A stretch of DNA of 64,000 bases, from positions 24,402,068 to 24,466,067 of the forward strand of contig OZ022259.1 in NCBI GenBank assembly GCA_963978905.1, in the 5' to 3' direction. Within the stretch, counting starts at the first letter, position 1. Each line of letters begins with the position of its first letter. A model generated the notes under the pieces. It was not told the origin of the DNA. It saw nothing but the letters and a program-made list of their open reading frames with translations, and searched no databases. The position numbers and the translations under genes were made by a program. This DNA comes from Trichostrongylus colubriformis. Lineage: Eukaryota; Nematoda; Chromadorea; Rhabditida; Trichostrongylidae. This document shows positions 54,088 through 64,000 of the stretch, piece by piece.

Positions 54088-55733
54088 ATGAATAGGAACT
54101 CTCGACGTACGGAAAGGAAACTGAGGACAAGAGAACTACTGAAGAAAGGTCGAGATACGACTATAGGCAAATGAATAGGTAGAGCGCAACACGAAGATGA
54201 ACGGAGGTGTAGAAGATGACGGGCTCCTCCGAGGCAAGGGTTATATACGGTACGGCGGAGGCTGAAAGAGCGCTATCGGAGATAATAATGTTTTGGAAAA
54301 GCAGGCTAAGAAATGTAAACAAAATAGCGCGACTGTGAGCCTATGGAATGCCCGATAAGTGATCGCTGGAGGCGCGATGTGAATGTTATGAGACTGTGGA
54401 ATGGAAACTCGTATCTTAAAAAAAACAAAAACGGTTATTTGGAAAAACTTGAAGAAATACCCGACATCTCGAACGAAATCTTGAAAAATTTTGCGTACAG
54501 TAGCCTAGCTGAAGCAAAACTGGGAAAGAGCAGAGTTATAAAAGGAGTTTTTGAGACAAAAGGATAATGAAATGCTGTAGACTGAAAAATTGAAGCAACG
54601 AGAGCGGGCGAAGGCAGAAAAGTGAACAGAGGATTATTGTGAAAGGGGGAAGTAATAATAAAGTAAAAATAAAGTCACTGACCTTTTCGGTGAACACGAT
54701 TAACTGGGTTCGTTATGGTATCAGATAGATGGAATAACAGGAATGATAACTGCGTAGTTCGATAGAGATTCGAATATAGTAATTACCTGGAATGCCGAAA
54801 GATGAAAATAAGTCAAAGCAACTGATATTCGTCAGAGCAAGCGCTAGCAGTATAGCAAGCAAGATTCGTTTGAGAATACCTCTACCAAAACGGCGAACGG
54901 GAAGGCATGAAACATGTTAGCCGCTTTCAGTTAACGCTCGTATTCACGGCGCGTACGCGAAACATAACAAGAGAAAAACGCCTGGTTCCGAAAATTTCCT
55001 TGGTTCACTCCTAGACGCAGTCTCACTGCGGTACCACACAATTACGCTGGGGGGTGCCTCGTTGCTCGAGCCAATATAATTTATCTACGCCGATTCCAAA
55101 ATTGGGGTGCGCACTAACCCCTGTGAACTCATAACACCAATACACGAACTCAACCGATCATCTATATTTTGCTGGTACCAGTACTCACGCAACCCCCCGC
55201 AAGAACGTCGCTTACCACTTTTGAATTCCGGAATATATCCATATTAACGTGCACGAACGAAAAAGGAAAAAGGGATAGGAAAGAAAGTAGGGTCACTAAA
55301 CTAGCAAGAGTCGAGGTGCAGCTCGCCGGTTGAGAGGGCAACTGCCTGACAAAGTCACAAAGGCGGAGTCGAGATGGTCCTCGTCTGTTGATTTGAAGTG
55401 CCCTAGGACGATTGCCAGATAAGGTCGTGAATGATGGGGACATGAGACAGTTACAAAGACGATGCGCCAGATGGTATTTGGCATAAGTGACTCATCGAGA
55501 TGGAGTGATAGCACAAAGACGGCCTTTGCAGCAGATTCGCCTCGAGAAGACAACGAGTCTTGGGAATTCAAATTATACGAAAACAAGTCTTTGTTAGATT
55601 TGCCAGACACGACTGGCCAGGCCGTGTCTGTAGTCTAACGTTCTCGGAGAAAATCTACTGAGGGGTTCGCCCAGTTAGAGCTGCCAAGTGAGCCTGAAAA
55701 GAGAAGAAGGAAGAAAAAATAAGTCAGAACTCA
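54088..55733 (-). other. Long untranslated leader of the retroelement
   Basis: About 1.65 kb between the primer-binding site and gag. Short frames on both strands (for example 55296-55610) show no motif. It is unusually long for a Ty3 leader; it could hold packaging or internal-ribosome-entry signals, but nothing is directly visible. Confidence 0.4.
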
Positions 55734-55748
55734 CACTCGCTGCTACCA
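55733..55748 (-). other. Primer-binding site
   Basis: In element orientation the base after the 5' LTR begins TGGTAGCAGCGAGTG, with the TGG expected to pair with a tRNA 3' CCA. The tRNA was not identified. Confidence 0.6.
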
Positions 55749-56091
55749 GTAAGTGCTGGGTCCAGAGCAACTAGATTCCAAATACAGATTTATTGATAGA
55801 TATCACGTAATAAGGATCAGTAGTAAATACATGGCCGCTACGCTGGCTCTACAGTAAGCAATCAGACAATCAGACAGAGATCCAGGTACTAGGTAGAGGC
55901 AGCGTCGGTGGCGGTGGACTTGTGGCAGGTCTCCTGGGTTGGCCCGTCTCGTCCTCGGGTCCTCGACTCCCCGTCGTCGTGGCTCCTCCTTGCCGTAGGT
56001 TCCCATTCGTTGTTATCGCCGCTACTCATCTGAAATGCTTCTGCGGTTAGGAAATGTTCTTATGACTCATCGTCCTACAGTACCCTTTACA
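55749..56091 (-). repeat. 5' LTR of the Ty3-type element
   Basis: 343 bp, starting TGTAAAGGGTACTG in element orientation. It differs from the 3' LTR only by one substitution and two indels, implying a recent insertion. Confidence 0.9.
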
Positions 56092-58254
56092 GTACAACTT
56101 CAGCCTTGTCTGTATATTGCTCACCTCTGCAATGCAACTCCCTTTCCGTGAGTCACATAAAATCCCCTCCCCAGAGATTCCTCGACCCATGCTTGACCTT
56201 GCATCAAATTTCTGACCTGCACAGATTTCTTAGAGCATAGGGTGCTAAGGGTGGAGTGCAAGTGTTCCGACTGGTGAGGTCAGGTCAAGTTGCGCGGCGG
56301 ATTGCAATCAGGTAAAGACAGGTAAAACATGGTGCCAAAGCTTCTCCCCTAAAAAGGCTTAGGCTAATCTGGGAGAGCCCAGACGGCAGGACCCGCCACC
56401 ATTCGGACAATTCGCGAAGGGCGGTGACCCAGTTCGGTGCCGACCCCTAGAATCGGAACACTTGCAACACACCCGGGTGCTAATGAAGGAGGTGGGGCCA
56501 GTGCACTGTGCTCTTCGTCTCTAATGCTATGGCTAGAGCGCAGAGAAGTTATGGCGCTAGCCGAATCGGGTTCGAATTCTACACAGAAAAGATTCTGGGG
56601 AAGGAGATTTCCTTCCCTTAGGCTTAGGCGACTACGCGTAAGTGGTTGTTTAGTTCAAGTGAAGCGAATTTTTCGCAGCATACTAATACGAATAATTCAA
56701 TCGTTTCCTCGGTTGATTAGCTGTGTTTAGGCATAAAATAACTTTGAGAGTGCCTATAAGCAGAAATTGGGCGCGACTTATGCTTTTGTCGAGTGCCCCC
56801 CCCTAAATTCAGTAGCACCCGCAACAGATTCTAGTGTGTAGGAAGACCAATAAGTGAGTTGCTTGAAATTGATGCTCTTAAATATGTTCTCCGCTAAAAT
56901 CTTCTTCTTGTATATCTCTTCAAGTTTTGGCATCTTTCTCGACTGTTATGTACTTGATTACGGTCACGGAACACTACAGCACACTGTATGAACAACACCT
57001 CTATCCTTGGGTAAATATAACCCGCTACCCTTTTTTTCTAGGGTAAACATAACCCAATAGCCTTCTCCACGTACGTACCAGTACCAGGAACCGACGACTG
57101 TGTTGCTCCAGAGGTGGTCCCGAAACGATTGCGTCTCTTTCGCGTCCTTTAGTTTGCATCACAGAACTTGGAGAAGCTTCGCCGCTTGTAGTTTTTTGCA
57201 AAGTGCTCCCTTGTTTTTACTTAAATCTAATTGTATTGTTTGCCACCGCTTTCACTGCAAGTTATAAGCCGTATTTATTTTTGCAGAAGTGGCAATTTTC
57301 CGGGTTTTTTGCGGAAATTGCATAGGTAGCCTTTGTACTGAATTTTAGGGTCTAATAAAGTCAGGATGGGGAGACGCAATTCATATCTTCTCTTTTTACA
57401 TGAAAAAAAAACATGTGCCAATGCATCTGACTCATTTGCTGTAACCTAAGCCTGGGGAGAAAGGAGCGTTGACGTCGGTGAAAATTTGATTTGCGTCTCC
57501 CCTCATCTTCATCTGACCCTAGTTTGAGTATTCAGTAAGGAAGTGAAAAGGGTGCTAACATTGTTGCGGGGCATTTCACCTCGGTGTCCAGCGCTTTTTT
57601 GCCCCTGTTTCTAGCCAAAGTTGTGGTTTGAGTGGAACTTCCTCCACTTAAGCTAGGGCATAAGTAAAAATATACACTTGAGTGTATGAATAGGTGATTG
57701 AAGAACGGTTTCGAATGAGGACGACACCGCTACAGTATGTGCCCCACTCCTCAACTGCACTGGCGCAGGTGGAAGTTTGCCTGAAGCTTCACTGAGACTA
57801 AATATTCGGTGGGTGCTATCGCAGTGAGGGGGGTATCTCATAAAAAGTTGCTTATCTAAGCATTCTGGAGAGATCCTTGAGGGGTCAATCTGCTCTTTTA
57901 GGCGTATACTTTTGCCTAAGCCTTGAAGGAGAGGAAAGGGCCCCTTTCCCCTTCTTAACTTAGGTAAAATAGGGTCCAGCAGTTCGGTGATCGCTTACAA
58001 AGCGCTTTCACAAAAAAGAACGAAAGCTGGCTTTGGAAGAAATTCTTCGCGTATTCTGGGAAGGCGAAACCAACGTTCAACTTTACGTTCCACAGGAAAC
58101 CCCATAGGGAACGCTACAATAAAAGGATTTCAGTGCTGCCGAAGAGCATCAGTAATTTTCTTTATTTCTGCATATGTTTCCGTACAACGTATCTTCGATC
58201 AAACACGGAAAGGGAATACCATGTCGTAAAAAGGTTTCAAAGTGCAGTTTTCAG
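56092..58254. other. Intergenic region upstream of C1QBP
   Basis: No gene is supported. The 57346-57520 part is a diverged member of the 4001-4233 MITE family (GGGGAGACGCAA at one end, TTGCGTCTCCCC at the other). Repeated GGGTAAATATAACCC and GGGTAAACATAACCC lie at 57010-57055. Telomere-like CTTAGGCTTAGGC occurs at 56620. Confidence 0.4.
58248..58254 (+). promoter_or_regulatory. Candidate spliced-leader trans-splice acceptor
   Basis: TTTTCAG ends immediately before the ATG of C1QBP at 58255, the standard form and position for SL1 trans-splicing in nematodes. Confidence 0.5.
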
Positions 58255-59773
58255 ATGAAGTCTGTCGCTGTGCTTCGATCCATCTCTCGACTTGCAGGAA
58301 AAGCGGTAAGAGTGAATGCTGTTTGTCGTGCTCCGGTTCGTGCTATATCAACAACGCATAGAGGTAGCTCATCACTTTCTCACCGCATCGCTTCGTGTCT
58401 TTGATGAGCCACTCTCCTTGCTTTAGCTCTCAATGTCGCTCCAGAATTAGCTCAAGCACTGACTAGAGAGATCGAAGCTGAGCAACAGTTATCCCAAGAA
58501 CATCTTGGTGGTTCTGCAGCGCCTTCATTCCAAGGTTTTAAGCTCACAACAAAAGATGCTGAGGTGCGTCTCACGAAGGAACATGGAAACGAAAGGTGAG
58601 TAGATTGCTTTTGAGAATTTGATCTGAACGCAGTCGTTGTATGGGTTTGTTCGTACAAATTCCACTGATAATTGTCACAACGAAAATGAATAGTTCAGTA
58701 GGTGAGTTCGGAACTTTAGCCTTTCGTATATACCTATTGCTCTATCACAGTGCTGAGTCCCCATGCACCATTCCTCAGCTCCATAATCGTATATTATGGC
58801 TTGTCAGCGGCACACATAGAAACCAGGGTTTCTTTAGTGTAGTGGATTAGCACATAGGCCCGGAAATAGTAAGCTTAGGTTCAATTCCCGCTCTGCCTAA
58901 CATTTTCCCATAGCTCAGTTCTTGGTAAAAAATAAACGCGAAAAATGTAGCTCTGCTTATTCTTGGTTATTTTATTGCGTTGCATACTTGGGAAGAAAAT
59001 CAGGACGTCTTGATAAGTAATATTGAAAATTAATTTGTAACGTATTTTAGTATTCTTGTCGTCTTCAACGTCAACCATTCTGTAGATATGGATGAAGGAT
59101 ACGAGGATGAAGCCCAGGCCGAGGTAAGTCTTAATTCATTGTATAAAGTGTGATTAAATTTTGCAAAATGTTGAACCTGATTTGCCACGTACGTATGCTT
59201 TCACGAACGCCAATGCGGTGGATTGGTGCGAAAGTTGCAGGCTGCTGCGGTGCCTGTTGCATTGCCTCCATTCACTGTCGAAATCACAAAGGGAGGCGAA
59301 CGTCTGTGTTTCCATTTGGAACTTGTCGAAAGCGTTGACGTTCAGGGAGAGTGTAAGTATAACAAATATCGATAGCGATACGTATCTCATATAGTACATT
59401 CAACTATTCCTTTCATCTTTATCCTATTCCAGATGATTTCCGAGTAGAAGAGTTCTATATAGCGCCAGCTGTTAAGGACGGTAATGAGGACGTTGCTGCT
59501 GAAGTCTATGCTAGCAGTGGCAAATACATTGACCCTGTAAGTTTGTATCTTGGAATTGTGATTAAAATCTTGAAATGATTCGGTTAGTAGTTGATGTATT
59601 ATGGTTGTAACAAAAAATTCCAGGACTTGCACGACTTGTTGTTCGTGCGCTATTTGGAGGAACGCGGTTTTGACGCGCATTTCTGCAAGACTCTCGTCGC
59701 CTACGCTACCCATTACGAGCACTCGCAGTACGTGGGTCTACTGAATAAGATCAAAACGTTTGTGTCGAAGTAG
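58255..59773 (+). CDS. C1QBP: Mitochondrial p32/C1QBP (MAM33 family) protein, six exons
   Basis: Exons 58255-58363, 58427-58595, 59051-59123, 59241-59352, 59433-59536 and 59624-59773 all have GT-AG borders and join into 238 codons. The N-terminus (MKSVAVLRSISRLAGKAVRV) is a basic, Ser/Arg-rich mitochondrial presequence. The family core follows: LVVFNVNHSVD, an acidic DEGYEDEAQAE loop, PPFTVEIT, LCFHLELVES, and the C-terminal DLHDLLFVRYLEERGFD and HYEHSQYVGLL. The protein forms a doughnut-shaped acidic trimer in the matrix, linked to mitochondrial translation and respiration. The C. elegans homologue is known from innate-immunity work. A false frame at 59161-59394 overlaps exon 4; the acceptor at 59240 (GTTGCAG) keeps the family sequence in frame. 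Intron 2 contains a tRNA-like segment. Confidence 0.9.
58828..58902 (+). other. tRNA-like sequence in C1QBP intron 2
   Basis: GTGTAGTGGATTAGCAC resembles an A box and GGTTCAATTCCCGC a B box, at tRNA spacing. The acceptor arms do not pair, so it is probably a pseudo-tRNA or SINE remnant. Confidence 0.45.
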
Positions 59774-60095
59774 TTCTGTTTTTACGTTTTATTTCATCTT
59801 TTCCATGAGTGTAAAACTTGTAGTTGCATGTTATAGAATAGTTCTTATACGTGTTAGGTTCTTCTCAATGATATCGCACTTTGTTGAATATTTGTTACGA
59901 TCGTTATATTATTTTAGACTTTTTTCTGTTGAAAATGATAAATTTAAAAGGCAAGCTAGTTCACCATGCAGATTTATTATTTTCGGGGAAGTAAGAGGCT
60001 TCGTATAAAAATTGTTAACTAGTTAGTCATCAATGCATCGTTTTACATGTGTGGCTCGAATATGAGGATCGATAGTGTAGCGAATTGAGTTTTGA

Positions 60096-62353
60096 TTAAG
60101 AAGGCAGCATGGCGTTTCGAAATTCATCTATATATTTGTTTACTCGTTCTTTATATTTCGGACATTTGATCTGAAATCAAAGGTTTCAGACTTCTTTTGA
60201 TAATTAGATTTTTGATGATAGACTCACCTTTATATAATCAAGAACACTGACTATCACGAAGACATACTGTCCTTCCATTTGAATACTTGAAGCTCGTTGA
60301 TTACGTAATTGTTTGAAGAGGTCCGGCAACTGAAATCAGTTGAGTTATTCAACTTTTCCGAGGAAGGTCATTTGAAGCTGGCTGAATAGCGAACATCAGG
60401 CGAGTCGATACAAGAAAGACTGGTGCGAATGTCTCTTTGTTGATGAACGCGTTCAAAATTCTTTTGTGGCATTCGACTCTATGTCTATTTCGGCATATGC
60501 GTTACCCAAAAGTGAAGTAGCTGGCGATCTATGACTCACATCGATTTCTTTACTACTGAAAAGCCGTCGGAGGATGATATCGATCAAAATCACGGTACCG
60601 GTTCGACCAATCCCTGCTGAACAATGTACGACGATGGGACCGCTATCCAGTTTATTGCCCTATAATTGATTAGATTTATGCCTTTTGCAGCACTGATAAG
60701 TTGAGCCACGGTTGAGGTACTCACGCTAACTTGACGAATAACCCGTAATACATGGCGTCCACTCATAGGGAGACCTCGATCTGGCCAAGATGTCATGTGT
60801 AACACCTGAAATTCGGTGAACCTCAGCTCTTGTATTGATTCAAACCGTATGCACGAATGAGCGGTAACCAGTAAAGCTGCGTTCATACTTTGCAACGCAG
60901 TCGTGCAACTGAGACCGACGCTGCTGCGTGCGCTGCGCTCCAAATTTGTGATTTTTGATAGCGTTTTATTTCTGATAATGCAACGTTTATCCTTCTTTCT
61001 TTTTCTTCTTTTTCCTTTTTTTTCGACTTTCCTTTCGTCACAGTACTTGCGAATCTCCCATCTTTTTTAGCGATCGTTTGCTATTTTCCTAGCTGCAGTT
61101 TGAAATATTCGATGAAATGGAATGAAACGCAACTAGGTCGGTGGTCATAAGTAGAGCGCATACAGCTATCGGGCGACTGCGTGCGTCTAAGGCCGCACTC
61201 AATCTTTGCGCCGGCAGGGCGTGACTACGTTTACAGGCAATGAAAAAGAGTGGTACAGGCGGAGAGGCAGAGACACACCGGCAGCCACGTCGTGCTACCG
61301 CAGCGCAAAGTATGAACGCTGCCCGAGAGTACGAGGGCTACCTAGGGAAAGTGCAGCAAACCTTTACTATATTCGAATTTGAACAACCCTCCGGTAGTAC
61401 CTCTACTGTGTAAATCATAAATTTTCCTTCGGACTCAACCTGAAAAACAACTGCGCTATTTGTGAGCAAAGTTACAGTAGTTGATTTCTATTTCCTCTCG
61501 GTACCTTTTTTGTGTTAACAAACATCTTGCCAAACGTGTGATATTGTCCTGATTCCATTGGCCAGTACTGAGCACATTTCACTTTGCCATCTTCCAGAAA
61601 CTGAAAGCGGTCACTGGGAAAATCGAAAAGATCGATATGCTAGGAATCGACCGCTAATTTTCAGTAAGTTCAACACGCCACACATCAATTTCTAACTCAA
61701 GTCGCAAAATCGCTATTTAATTATCTACTTACTGTTTCTATTTAGTGATCTGTTTTGATGGCTATTACTGAATTTTTATCATATGTCCCTTATGCAATAT
61801 CTTACAGTCGTTTTTGGATGCTCATTGAATAACCCGGAAGGATGTGGAAGCTGCTATATCCTTACCTAGATTCGCTAGAAACGGCTACCGCCTCATCGGG
61901 GTACGCACCCTCACGGCAAGATCTCGCACGGCGACCTGCGCAGTGCGACGCGATGCGTGCGATATTATAGGCGCCGCATGTAGTTGGGCCCCGAAGCGAT
62001 TGCTGTGCTATTGCCCACACCAAGGTAAATCGTGCTCAGGAACATCCCAAAAAAGATGAAATGTACCTTTGTGAGGTTGACTACATGTGGACAGCCTTCT
62101 TGAAAAACCATACGCCAGAAATCTTCTATTGTGTTATCTAAGGGGGCCTTAACAATCAGATTTTCGTTTCCATCGAGACCAGTCTACATCTAGCGAAAGT
62201 AAAGCAATAAAAGAATAGTTATATGCTCACTTGCGTTGCTATAAATACTTTATCGTGTCCTTCAAATTTAACCCAATTAGCATGAATGTAGTCGGTGGAA
62301 GGAGGTACGTTCAACGTCAAGTGAACCCTTGTATCATCCAAGCAGACGACATC
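60096..62353 (-). CDS. Protein tyrosine phosphatase, catalytic domain (8 exons, 5' end missing)
   Basis: Exons, 5' to 3': 62231-62353, 62067-62183, 61505-61600, 61362-61439, 60725-60805, 60540-60659, 60228-60329 and 60096-60170 (stop 60096-60098). All lengths are multiples of three and all introns are phase 0, giving ~263 residues. Motifs in order: [60 protein letters not shown], the WPDRGLP loop with its catalytic Asp, the signature [11 protein letters not shown] with catalytic Cys and Arg, and the Q-loop-type [15 protein letters not shown]. It dephosphorylates phosphotyrosine. This is the nematode-expanded non-receptor type, often sperm- or germline-expressed. The N-terminal ~60 residues of the domain were not found upstream. 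It converges with C1QBP, 322 bp apart. Confidence 0.85.
61193..61322. mobile_element. 130-bp GC-rich MITE in a PTP intron
   Basis: The left end GGCCGCACTCAATCTTTGCG mirrors the right end (GGCAGCGTTCATACTTTGCG on the other strand). The interior shares GTGGTACAGGCGGAGA with 21490-21510. It lies between PTP exons 61362-61439 and 60725-60805. A second fragment of the same type is at 60880-60945. Confidence 0.55.
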
Positions 62354-62585
62354 CTAAAATCCTTAGTTCACATTTCTAAACGCATAGCCAAAACAGATAT
62401 TCCAGAAAAAAACTTCCTTACCCTGCAGCGCTGGAGCTGGCACTGACGCCTGACGCCTGCGGCGGGTTGAGACGCAGAAAGCGATTTCTGCGTCGCATAT
62501 CGCATTGTGCGTTATCAGTTGGCACTATGTCAGCCCCTTCCCCTGAACGGCCTAACGGCCGGTGGTACGGAGCCAGCAGAGTATG

Positions 62586-62831
62586 GCCTGATAGGGGTGC
62601 GTACCCATATGTCAGGATGCCGCACTGCGGCATGTCGCAAGCGAAGCAATGCGAACGAGCTAAAGGCGCAATGTTGTTGGGTCCCGAAGCGATTTGAAGT
62701 CAACTGCGCATCGCACCCCTAGCATTACGTTGTAATCGTTCTGAGGCCCAACTACTGCGACGCGCATACTGTGTCGCACTCCACTCGTCTCGTGCGGCAT
62801 CCTGATGTTAGGGTACACACCCGCCTTATAG
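62586..62831. mobile_element. Mutator-type MITE upstream of PTP
   Basis: The element (62595-62822) starts GGGTGCGTACCCATATGTCA and ends with the inverse of GGGTGTGTACCCTAACATCA. Flanks GCCTGATAG and GCCTTATAG form a 9-bp duplication with one mismatch. It is the same family as 2333-2578. A solitary related fragment is at 61899-62010. Confidence 0.75.
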
Positions 62832-64000
62832 ACACTGAATGTGACATGAGACGCAGAGATCGTACGTTGCGTCTCCGCCCTCCCGCCCTGCTGGTGTCAG
62901 CTCCGTAGAGTATGAAGGCGGTCAAAGCAACATTGATTGTATACAAGGGGTGCCGAAATAGTAATTTCTGTCCTCCACTTTCAACCCCACATTAGTCGAA
63001 CTTCAGCAAATTTCGACGAGGTATTTTCATGCATAAAGTAAAGAGCAGACCTCATTTTATCACTGTTCTCCGTTAGAGCCTTCTGCACGAGCAGTAACGG
63101 TTGCTTGTTAGAGTGAACAAGATGTGTCACCTCAGCTGGGCAAAATCCGAAATCTCGTCGCCCTCGCTAACAACCTTGCTAAGGTCCATTCGCTCTGGGT
63201 ACCCGGGGAATTCATACTAGGTGGTGCCCAAAAAATACTCCGTTTTTCCAGGCTTGCAACATCCCTCGTTTCCAAGAACTAAAACGTGCCATTACCACAG
63301 AAACCTCTCCGGGGGCAGGTTTGAGGCATGAAAATGATACTTCGGATCGTAGCGGCGTTGTCTAGGCAGCAGGAGCTCTGTGACTTCCATGAACCGAAGG
63401 GCCAATCCTTAGGAAGCTTCTCACAAAAGACCTACCACGGAACCTGGCTCCACTGTTTAAGCGGAGCCTGATACCGTATGTGCTCTGAAGCCCGACTGCG
63501 CCAACTGAAGGGACCATATTTTTACAAAGGTGAATGTAATGAGTCACAGCTTGTTCCTATTTTTAGAGGAACATTTCGGGAACATTTTTGCTTCAATACT
63601 TTTATCTCTTTCGTTTCCCTATGTTTTGTATAATAGGCTGATGCGGGCCTTGAACAAATTAATCTTTTTGGCATCCCTGTATACGTGAGTGCAATGTACT
63701 TTGGAGTGGATCGCAGTGATAGTTGAATCCCTATACATGCCTGAAGGTCAATGATCAAGGCTCCCGGGGTAGCGGAGTGTAAAGTGTAAGTGCTTGACAC
63801 GTCAATGGCACTAGCACTACTGCCCTCCCCACAAGTAAGCTATGTTAGACTTCGCGATTTTGCGCGATGCGCATCTCTCATGCAGAATAGCTGCATCGCA
63901 TTTCTTAGGCTGCGTTTATACTCAACGCTGACAAGGCGTGGCTACGTTCACGTACAGTGAGGCAGATTGGCACGCGGAGTTGGAGAGACGACGGAGGCAA
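62832..64000. other. Intergenic or 5' region of PTP, no exon identified
   Basis: I searched the minus strand for the missing PTP N-terminal exons (the region before CLDDTRV) and found no convincing match. The 63900-64000 part is the start of another GC-rich MITE-like repeat (CTGCGTTTATACTCAACGC). Confidence 0.35.

Larger units (their letters stand above)
42753..56091 (-). mobile_element. Ty3/gypsy-type LTR retroelement with Env-like and helicase ORFs
   Basis: A ~13.3-kb element on the minus strand. It has near-identical LTRs, a primer-binding site starting TGGTAGCAGCGAG next to the 5' LTR, and a polypurine stretch (GGTTGGGGAGG) just before the 3' LTR. Gene order, 5' to 3', is gag, env-like, protease, RT remnant, RNase H, integrase, ORF4, helicase. 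RNase H-then-integrase order and motif style assign it to Ty3/gypsy (Metaviridae). The copy is defective: in-frame stops at 53716, 52748, 51134, 49780 and 45125, frameshifts near 45300 and 44440, and loss of the RT core. Flanking target duplications are not clear; only short candidates (TAC/TACT) are seen. Confidence 0.9.

Noticed and set aside
58828..58902. Functional tRNA gene
   Set aside because: A and B boxes are recognisable, but the acceptor and anticodon stems do not form.
59161..59394. 77-codon plus-strand ORF as the start of C1QBP exon 4
   Set aside because: Using it requires a non-AG acceptor and breaks the family sequence; the acceptor at 59240 restores the conserved PPFTVEI reading.

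Overview
The window looks like a repeat-rich stretch of nematode chromosome, most likely from a parasitic clade V (strongylid-type) species. The evidence is short introns with TTTTCAG-type acceptors and GTAAGT/GTGAGT donors, a TTTTCAG directly in front of a start codon (the form of a spliced-leader trans-splice site), a nematode-style protein tyrosine phosphatase, telomere-like TTAGGC motifs, Tc1/mariner and Helitron relics, and an envelope-bearing Ty3-type retroelement. Most ORFs of 60-200 codons here are chance frames in GC-rich repeats. Only a few loci carry real coding signal.

Host genes sit mainly at the ends. At 32-1040 (+) are the last two recognisable exons of an unidentified gene. 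At 58255-59773 (+) is a complete six-exon mitochondrial p32/C1QBP (MAM33 family) gene. Convergent with it, at 60096-62353 (-), are eight exons of a protein tyrosine phosphatase catalytic domain, all joined by phase-0 introns, with the N-terminal exons not found. In the middle, four copies (6837-7180, 8641-9521, 30780-31660, 36426-37777, all minus strand) belong to one unrecognised multi-exon family of small single-pass membrane or secreted proteins. They lie in duplicated blocks that have since been split by transposons.

From 2.3 to 42.7 kb the sequence is a nest of mobile elements: Helitron-like elements carrying internal ~145-bp tandem monomers, a deleted mariner, a 5'-truncated CR1/Jockey-like LINE, a solo LTR, an hAT-type MITE, several MITEs with 8-11-bp target duplications of Mutator type, and three large foldback elements. 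Paralogous empty sites inside the same window support several of these insertions.

The most striking object is a ~13.3-kb Ty3/gypsy-type LTR element on the minus strand (42753-56091) with almost identical LTRs. Its order is Gag, Env-like glycoprotein, protease, a Pol whose reverse-transcriptase core is deleted, RNase H, integrase, a proline/arginine-rich ORF with an N-terminal hydrophobic segment, then a UPF1-type superfamily 1 helicase. A helicase at the 3' end and an Env-like ORF between Gag and Pol are not standard Ty3 architecture. The copy is coding-defective (five in-frame stops, two frameshifts, no RT core), yet its LTRs differ by only one substitution and two indels, which suggests it was mobilised in trans.
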